A program made the translations under genes and the position numbers. The notes beneath the pieces were generated by a model. The model saw nothing but the letters and a program-made list of their open reading frames with translations, was not told the origin of the DNA and ran no database searches. This document shows, piece after piece, positions 30,296 through 36,322 of a stretch of DNA of 36,322 nucleotides. Each line of letters opens with the position of its first letter. The first letter of the stretch is position 1. The DNA comes from JAHIYG01 sp041306075. Lineage in GTDB: Archaea > Altiarchaeota > Altiarchaeia > IMC4 > SCGC-AAA252-I15. Location of the stretch: assembly GCA_041306075.1 (NCBI GenBank), contig JBFYKH010000033.1, positions 1 through 36,322 of the forward strand, read 5' to 3'.

Positions 30296-33200
30296 ATGCG
30301 CGGCCTCGCATCGCTGGTAACCTGCGCCATCCTCCTTGGCCTGTCGCTTACCGCATCAGCATGCGGCTCATCCAGCCGGGGAAGCATCCTAGCGTACTCT
30401 GAGCCCGCCTCGTCAGCGCTCTACGTCGACGGCGTCTATATGGGGCTCACGCCGGAGAGCGTGGTCGGCTTGAAGCCGGGAGCCCATGAAATAACATTGA
30501 CCCTAAGGAGATATGAGACGTACAAGACAACGGTCGAGGTCGAACCGTGCCAGACCATCACCCTCAAGGCCCAATTAGCGCCGCTGACATATTCGCCCCT
30601 TACCGGATACGCCGCGTTGGACCTGAGCCCCTCGGGAGGCCAGGAGGGCCAGACGCCGTTCGGCAAGGCGCTCGGCTCCTCCAAGAAGGAGATTACGGTC
30701 GCCAAAACATTCACCTCCGGCGAAATCATCCCCTCCGACATAAGATTCCCGGTCCCGTCAATCACGGTGACGGGGTCGGTCCAGCTCCAGGACGACCTAG
30801 CCTACGCAAGGATAATCGCTGAGGACGCGTCAGGCATGGAACACCTCGTCTACTCGACGGATGAGATGGGGGTGGGGGCGGGGAAACACGCATTCCAGGA
30901 CGCCTGCGTGGAGACCTGCGAGATGAAGTCGGTGAAGCCTTTGATTTTCAAGGTGGAACTGAGCAGGGCGACAATAACCCTGGATTCGATTGATTACATG
31001 GGAAGCGCGCAGGTTTACACGGCATCAGCCGGCGACAACGCCATCACGGCGAAGAAGGACCTGCAGTTGAAGGCGAAGTTACTCAAGCTTAACGAGCGCA
31101 TAAAACGCAACGGCGAAGGGTGGGTGGCCGGAGACACTCCTGTCGCGAGGATGAGCTACGAGGAGAAGAAGACGCTGTTCCTCAACGGCGAGGTCCCGAA
31201 CCTCTACGGGTTCGAAGCCTATGTCGGGGGCGTATTCAAGCTTCCGGATGAGGGCGGGGGGGAGTCATCCATAGGCGACGGGGAGAATGGGTCGTCACCC
31301 GGCCTGTCGTTGCCCGCGTCTTTCGACTGGCGTAAGCGGCACGGCGAGAACTGGCTGACGCCCGTCAGAAACCAGGGAAGCTGCGGCTCCTGCTGGGCGC
31401 ACGGGGCGCTGGGTTCGATAGAAGGCGCCATAAACATGCGATACAACCAGCACATAGACATCAACCTCGCTGAACAGGACCTCGTCTCGTGCTTCCACGG
31501 ATACGGGTGCAGCGGCGCATACGTGTCGCAGATAACGAACCTCATGATGAACTACATGCGCGTGAACGGGACCCCGGACGAGGCGTGTTTCCCGTACACG
31601 GCGACAAACGGCAACTGCTCGAGCAAGTGCGCCAGCAGCCAAAGCCGGCTATGGAGGACTGGCGGGGCAACCATAGTTCCGGCGACGATTGACGCAGTTA
31701 AACGGGCGATAGTCCAGAACGGCTCCCTACATATGATAGACTACGGCTGGTCGCATGCGATCACGGCCGTGGGCTACGGCTACAACGGCTCCGACTTCTA
31801 CGTGGTATTCAAGAACAGCTGGGGCCCCGGCTGGGGGGAGGCGGGATACGCCAAGAAGGTGATAACGCCCTCCCAGATGGCGTCAGCCTACCTTTTCTAT
31901 GCCGTTAACGCCCCCTTCACACCACCGCAGGGGATTTCGCACAACGTCTCCTGTGTGGACAAGGACGGCGACGGATACTGCAACTGGGGCATCGGCCAGA
32001 AGCCGGCGTCATGTCCGGGTGCATGCAACCAGTTGCCTGACTTCGACGACTCGAACGCATCAGTCAAAGCCGTCGAGGACTGCGCGCTGCCTGGGGACGA
32101 GGACGCGAACGGCTTTGCTGACTGCGGCGACCCTGCCTGTCCCCAGGGTGTCGTGTGCAGCCCGGGCATGGACCGGTTTTGCAACCTGCTTAAGGCGTGC
32201 ATGCCCAGGGAGAACTGCACCCTGGCCGGCGACGAGGACGGGAACGGCTTGGCCGACTGTGCGGACCCTGCCTGTCCGGCTGGTTATGCGTGCAGCGCCG
32301 ACATGTCCCGGTTCTGCAATTCTCTGAAGTCTTGCATGCCCCGGGAGAACTGTACGGCGGCGGGCGATGAGGACGGGGATGGTTTGGCCGACTGCGCGGA
32401 CTCTGACTGTCCGTCCGGGGCGTATTGTAGCGCGGACCGTTCGAAGAGATGCGACAACTCGAGCAGGTGCGTGTCCGTCGAGAACTGCCAGCTCCCTGGC
32501 GACGAGGACGGCAACAGGCTGGCAGACTGCCTGGACACGGCATCGTGCCCTGACGCGACCTACTGCTCCGACGACTATGGGAAGGCGTGCTTCGACCTGG
32601 GGTGCGTGGGGCTTGCGACAAACATCACCTCTACGGTGGACTATCCGGGCGGCGTCGGCATATCCGGCAACACAGTCCTCTGGTCGGAATACAGCTTCAA
32701 GGACGGCTTCGGGGTGAACGTCTACCTCTTCGATATGGCTTCGATGAGGACGACTAAAATCAACCCCGGCCTGTTGAACGTCACCTGGGACCTGCCTAAG
32801 ATAAGCGGCTCTAAGGTGGCGTACGAGCACAGCGGGGACATATACCTCTACGACATACCCTCCTTGTCCACTACCCGGCTCACGAGCGATCCCAGATGGC
32901 AGAACAGCCCGTCTATATCTCCTGACGCCGTCGCATGGATTGACAACACTAGGAACTCGACGGTCTACTACGACCTGGCGTCAAGGTCGTCAAGGGAAAT
33001 ACCGGCCGTAAAGGCCGTGCCGGCCTATCCCGCGGTCGGGGACGGGATTGTCGCCTGGCAGGAGCAGAGTCAAGGCATATTCATGTACGACCTGTCCGCA
33101 TCCACGCTCAAGAATGTGACCGACAACCCCAACTCCTCCCCTCCAATCATCGGGGGCGGCAGGGTATACTATGTGATATTCGGCGGCGGAGTGGGAGGCC

Positions 33201-36154
33201 CTACGGCAAGAGGCATATACTCGTACGACCCGGCCTCAGGGGCGACGAGGATGGTAGCGGCCGGGGATTGGCTCCCGTTCCGCTTCTCGGTTTCAGGGGA
33301 TAGGCTGGCGTGGTCAGGCAACCTAGACACACGCGTATACTCCGGCCCCCAGGTCCTCCTCACGGACCTGTCCGATTATAGCACCCTGCGGTTACCGTTC
33401 GTCGGCGTCGAATCGCCGCTGCCAATGATATCCTCCGACAGGATAGTGTGGGCTATCGGGAAGACGATATACCTCTACGAGCTTCAGGCCCAGCCTGCCG
33501 AATCCTGCGATACTCCTGGCGACGAAGACGGCAACGGATACGCCGACTGCCAGGACCAGGTTTGCGCGGGCAGGTACTGCAATAGCGGCCGTACCATGTA
33601 CTGTCAGGCAGGGCTATGCGTTCCAGCGGCGGGGAGGCTTACCATAGACTCCCGGCCTCCCGGGGCGGATGCATTCCTTGACGGAGTATACAAGGGCAGG
33701 ACGCCATTGGCCGTTGACGGCGTCCCGGCAGGAAGCCATTCCCTGTCGCTTAACCTGTCAGGCTACATCCCGTACGCGGGTACAGTGAACGTCGTTGCCG
33801 CAGAGGCGGCCCTCGTGAACGTGACCTTGTCGGCCGCCACAGGCAACCTCAGCATAACCTCGAATCCGCTGTCGGCCTCCGCGGCGGTCAACGGCGTGCC
33901 GAAAGGTTCGACCCCGCTCATAGTGTCGGGCCTTCAGCCGGGGGTCTACGTGGTTTCCTTCTCCAAGCCGGGCTACTCATCCGTTAACCAGACCGGCGTT
34001 GTGGAGCCGGGAAGGGCAGCCTCTGTTTTCGCGGCATTGGAACCACTCGGGGGCGCTATTGCCGTCTCATCGAATCCTACGTGCGCGAACGTGGACTTGG
34101 ACGGCAACTACTCCGGGGGGTGCACGCCCCTCACAATCGGCAATGTCCGGCCTGGCGGTCATCTCTTGACCTTCCGCAAGAGCGGATACATTACGCTGAA
34201 CAAGACGGTCACCGTGTATTCCGACAGGACGACGCAGGCTGCCGTGACATTGACTCCCATCTATGGCGCATTAAACCTGCTATCGACTCCTTCCGGGGCT
34301 GTAATAACCCTGGACGGGACTGTAAGGGGGGAGACCCCCCTCACAATAGTGGACGTCAATCCTGGCTACCACAACGTCACGTTCACGAAGACGGACTATA
34401 AACCCTATGTAGCGAAGCCTCTGGTCTATGTCGGCAGGACGACGGTCCTCAACCCGACGCTCGTGTCGATCTACGGGGTATTGTCCGTGAAGTCGACCCC
34501 TGCTGGTGCGGAAGTGCAGGTGAATGGCCTGCCTCAGGGCGCGACTCCCGTGGTCGTAACCGGCCTAACGCCAGGAAAATACAACGTGTCCGTCAGGATG
34601 GTGGATTACCTGCCCTATTCTGCGACCGCGTCAGTCTCCGCCGGCGTGACGACGTCTCTCAATCCGACATTGACATATTACTTCGGGAACCTGTCGGTGT
34701 CCTCGAATCCGGCCGGCGCGGAATTGCGCGTCAACGGCCTCCCGGCTGGGAAGACTCCCGTGCTGTTGAGCAACATGACGCCGGGAAAATACAATGTGAC
34801 ACTGTCATTGTCCGGTTATGTCGACTACAACGTCCCCACGGTTGTTGCCAGCGGCAAGGTGACGGCCGTAAACGCGGTGCTTATAGCATACTACGGCAAC
34901 ATATCAGCCGACTCGATACCCCCCGGGGCATCAGTCACCCTGAACGGGGAGCCTGCTGGCGTCACGCCGATCTACCTGTCCGGGCTCAGCCCCGGGAAAT
35001 ACAACGTGTCGTTCGACCTTGAGGACTATGTGCCCTACAAAACCTACGCCAACGTGTACAGCGGAAGGACGACCGTCCTGAAACCGTCCCTGACATACTA
35101 CTTCGGAACCCTAAACATAGCGTCGGTGCCATCGGGCGCAGACGTCGCAGTCGATGGCGTATCGCGGGGAGCGACCCCTCTCGTGTTGGCGGGCATCGAG
35201 CCCGGAATTCACACGGTCAATGTGACGCTGGCCACTCACCTGCCATACTACAGGGTCGTTTCAGTCATTAGCGGCCGCACCACGGTTTTGAAGCCTACCC
35301 TGGTTTACTATTATGGCAACCTGTCTGTATCGTCCAGGCCGTCTGGGGCCGCTGTTTACGTGAACGGCGAGTCCATGGGCGTTACTCCGAAGACACTGCT
35401 CGACTTGACTCCTGGCAAGTACAATGTCACCCTGACATTGCCGGACCATCTGAACTACTCCGCAGCCGCCATAGTATACAGCGGCCGCACTACGGCGTTG
35501 AATCCGACTCTAGTCTATTACTTCGGGAATCTGACGTTATCTTCGAAGCCGTCGGGCGCGGTTGTATACTTGGACGGCAAGCCCAGCGGCGTCACTACTC
35601 GGGCCTTTGTTAACCTGGCGCCCGGCAGTTATAACGTGACTCTGACGTTGCAGGACTATCTGAACTACTCGGCCGCCGCAAAGGTCTACAGCGGGAGGAC
35701 CACGCTCCTGGCCCCGGCGCTCATCTACTATTACGGGAAGATTTCGGCGTCGTCGAAGCCTACGGGCGCCCAGGTCTCTGTCAACGGCGTGCCTCTGGGT
35801 GTGACTCCCGTCCAAACCTCATACCTCCCGCCGGGGAAGTACAACCTTTCCTTCACGCTGGCCGGGTACCTCGACTACGGTGGCGTAGCGACGGTTTACA
35901 GCGGAAAGGTAACCCCATTCGTCCCAACCCTAACCTCATACTTCGGCTCCATCTATGCGAGGTCTACCCCGGTCGGGGCGAATGTGGCGGTCGACGGCTC
36001 ACTCAAGGGCGTGACCCCGCTTAGCATAACGGGAATCGCCCCCGGCGTCCATGACCTGACCTTCTCAAAGAGCGGCTACCGCACGCTATCGCGCAACCTG
36101 ACGGTCATCAGCGGCAGGACGTCCTCCTTGGGCGTGACGTTGTCGCCTGTTTGA
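30296..36154 (+). CDS. Giant secreted papain-family protein with PEGA repeats
   Basis: The product has 1952 residues. A signal peptide ends at ASAC, with Cys23 a possible lipid anchor. One PEGA repeat (29-96) is followed by an unrecognised region and a propeptide-like segment (NGEGWVAGDTPVARMSYEEKK, Trp276). A complete C1A papain domain (about 339-545) has Gln360, Cys366 in GSCGSCWAHG, His487 in WSHAITAVGYG and Asn507 in FKNSWGPGWGEAGY. Next come Cys/Asp-rich repeats (552-775) of the type GDEDGNGLADCADPACP. A predicted beta-propeller (about 776-1066) with TolB-like signatures follows, then another Cys/Asp unit, and 12 PEGA repeats (1113-1952) reach the C-terminus. There is no membrane anchor at the end. 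It is probably a surface or secreted peptidase. Substrate unknown. Confidence 0.88.
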   Translation: MRGLASLVTCAILLGLSLTASACGSSSRGSILAYSEPASSALYVDGVYMGLTPESVVGLKPGAHEITLTLRRYETYKTTVEVEPCQTITLKAQLAPLTYSPLTGYAALDLSPSGGQEGQTPFGKALGSSKKEITVAKTFTSGEIIPSDIRFPVPSITVTGSVQLQDDLAYARIIAEDASGMEHLVYSTDEMGVGAGKHAFQDACVETCEMKSVKPLIFKVELSRATITLDSIDYMGSAQVYTASAGDNAITAKKDLQLKAKLLKLNERIKRNGEGWVAGDTPVARMSYEEKKTLFLNGEVPNLYGFEAYVGGVFKLPDEGGGESSIGDGENGSSPGLSLPASFDWRKRHGENWLTPVRNQGSCGSCWAHGALGSIEGAINMRYNQHIDINLAEQDLVSCFHGYGCSGAYVSQITNLMMNYMRVNGTPDEACFPYTATNGNCSSKCASSQSRLWRTGGATIVPATIDAVKRAIVQNGSLHMIDYGWSHAITAVGYGYNGSDFYVVFKNSWGPGWGEAGYAKKVITPSQMASAYLFYAVNAPFTPPQGISHNVSCVDKDGDGYCNWGIGQKPASCPGACNQLPDFDDSNASVKAVEDCALPGDEDANGFADCGDPACPQGVVCSPGMDRFCNLLKACMPRENCTLAGDEDGNGLADCADPACPAGYACSADMSRFCNSLKSCMPRENCTAAGDEDGDGLADCADSDCPSGAYCSADRSKRCDNSSRCVSVENCQLPGDEDGNRLADCLDTASCPDATYCSDDYGKACFDLGCVGLATNITSTVDYPGGVGISGNTVLWSEYSFKDGFGVNVYLFDMASMRTTKINPGLLNVTWDLPKISGSKVAYEHSGDIYLYDIPSLSTTRLTSDPRWQNSPSISPDAVAWIDNTRNSTVYYDLASRSSREIPAVKAVPAYPAVGDGIVAWQEQSQGIFMYDLSASTLKNVTDNPNSSPPIIGGGRVYYVIFGGGVGGPTARGIYSYDPASGATRMVAAGDWLPFRFSVSGDRLAWSGNLDTRVYSGPQVLLTDLSDYSTLRLPFVGVESPLPMISSDRIVWAIGKTIYLYELQAQPAESCDTPGDEDGNGYADCQDQVCAGRYCNSGRTMYCQAGLCVPAAGRLTIDSRPPGADAFLDGVYKGRTPLAVDGVPAGSHSLSLNLSGYIPYAGTVNVVAAEAALVNVTLSAATGNLSITSNPLSASAAVNGVPKGSTPLIVSGLQPGVYVVSFSKPGYSSVNQTGVVEPGRAASVFAALEPLGGAIAVSSNPTCANVDLDGNYSGGCTPLTIGNVRPGGHLLTFRKSGYITLNKTVTVYSDRTTQAAVTLTPIYGALNLLSTPSGAVITLDGTVRGETPLTIVDVNPGYHNVTFTKTDYKPYVAKPLVYVGRTTVLNPTLVSIYGVLSVKSTPAGAEVQVNGLPQGATPVVVTGLTPGKYNVSVRMVDYLPYSATASVSAGVTTSLNPTLTYYFGNLSVSSNPAGAELRVNGLPAGKTPVLLSNMTPGKYNVTLSLSGYVDYNVPTVVASGKVTAVNAVLIAYYGNISADSIPPGASVTLNGEPAGVTPIYLSGLSPGKYNVSFDLEDYVPYKTYANVYSGRTTVLKPSLTYYFGTLNIASVPSGADVAVDGVSRGATPLVLAGIEPGIHTVNVTLATHLPYYRVVSVISGRTTVLKPTLVYYYGNLSVSSRPSGAAVYVNGESMGVTPKTLLDLTPGKYNVTLTLPDHLNYSAAAIVYSGRTTALNPTLVYYFGNLTLSSKPSGAVVYLDGKPSGVTTRAFVNLAPGSYNVTLTLQDYLNYSAAAKVYSGRTTLLAPALIYYYGKISASSKPTGAQVSVNGVPLGVTPVQTSYLPPGKYNLSFTLAGYLDYGGVATVYSGKVTPFVPTLTSYFGSIYARSTPVGANVAVDGSLKGVTPLSITGIAPGVHDLTFSKSGYRTLSRNLTVISGRTSSLGVTLSPV
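33632..36151 (+). repeat. Twelve tandem PEGA repeats (about 210 bp each)
   Basis: Twelve units of 69-71 residues together make exactly 840 residues. Each starts Gly-x-(Leu/Ile)-x-(Val/Ile)-x-Ser-x-Pro-x-Gly-Ala, has a Val-x-(Asn/Asp)-Gly centre, a Gly-x-Thr-Pro turn, a Pro-Gly-x-(Tyr/His)-(Asn/x)-(Val/Leu) strand and ends near Ser-Gly-Arg-Thr-Thr. PEGA domains are predicted surface beta-sandwich modules. Units 9 and 10 (from 35315 and 35525) are the most alike, suggesting recent duplication. Confidence 0.9.
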
Positions 36155-36322
36155 GGAAGGACGGCTCATGCCGGGGACTCCCCTCCATCGGGCGGCGGGT
36201 CGACATAATCCCCCCCTTTTTATACCCTGGTGTTGTTATAATATCTACCGTTTTTTTTCGGGTTGGTTAATTGGCGTGGCTCGGCTCTGGTTCGGCCGGC
36301 TGCCAACACTGCCTGCCCGGTT
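36155..36322. other. Intergenic DNA with TATA boxes and a T-run
   Basis: No reading frame or recognisable RNA lies here. TTTTTATAC at 36217-36225 and TTATAATAT at 36236-36244 look like TATA boxes for a gene to the right of the window. An eight-T run at 36251-36258 could end the protease transcript. The last 60 bases are GC-rich and might be the start of a structured RNA cut by the window edge, but I cannot identify one. Confidence 0.4.

Noticed and set aside
33632..36151. Tandem repeats considered as a CRISPR array or mobile element
   Set aside because: The 210-bp period is coding, in frame and degenerate at the DNA level; it encodes PEGA domains.
36259..36322. Start of an rRNA, RNase P RNA or tRNA at the right edge
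   Set aside because: The GC-rich text lacks the 16S 5' consensus, RNase P signatures and a T-loop; too little sequence remains to judge.

Overview
The window reads as a GC-rich archaeal chromosome segment. The evidence is an archaeal RNA polymerase operon (H, undivided B, A1, A2, then L30e and NusA), an archaeal SRP RNA, Sec61-beta, an archaeal adenylate kinase/DUF106/L34e/cytidylate kinase cluster, a class III (archaellin-type) signal peptide, and TATA boxes about 26-28 nt upstream of start codons. Undivided RpoB together with a pilin beginning QGSLEF...YGWAIL is what I would expect from a DPANN lineage such as Micrarchaeota or Diapherotrites. That placement is an inference and cannot be proved from this window.

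Layout. 1-833: the 3' end of an unrecognised gene and a small AT-rich membrane protein gene. 951-6620: a tightly overlapping tryptophan operon, trpE-trpG-trpD-trpC-trpB-trpA, with no trpF, followed by a separate second tryptophan synthase beta gene of the TrpB2 type (6687-8057). 8058-8540: an unexplained strong hairpin and then SRP RNA. 8541-9394 (minus): a Thr-rich lipoprotein, Sec61-beta and a small membrane protein. 9455-11789: a lipoylation module made of split lipoate-protein ligase (C-terminal and N-terminal subunits) and dihydrolipoamide dehydrogenase. 11786-15523 (minus): a pilin-like protein, a TPR protein, cytidylate kinase, L34e with a long tail, a DUF106 insertase-like protein, adenylate kinase and a tiny zinc-ribbon protein.

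15614-19118 (minus): a frameshifted Tat-exported transglutaminase-like gene, FeoB, and a DtxR-family iron regulator carrying a FeoA-like domain, with a DtxR-type palindrome next to its own TATA box. 19141-19827 (minus): an unrecognised single-pass membrane protein. 19914-21585: ADH synthase (the archaeal entry to the shikimate pathway, which feeds the tryptophan operon) and a four-CBS protein. 21689-29555: the RNA polymerase operon. 29562-30191 (minus) and 30296-36154 (plus): a divergent pair of a Thr-rich lipoprotein and a giant 1952-residue secreted papain-family protein with Cys/Asp-rich repeats, a predicted beta-propeller and 12 C-terminal PEGA repeats (13 in all).

The genes most worth following up are the giant PEGA protease and its divergent lipoprotein partner, the frameshifted transglutaminase, the missing trpF, the iron-regulator operator, the extended L34e and the unexplained hairpin upstream of SRP RNA. 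I saw no tRNA, rRNA, CRISPR array, insertion sequence or integrase.
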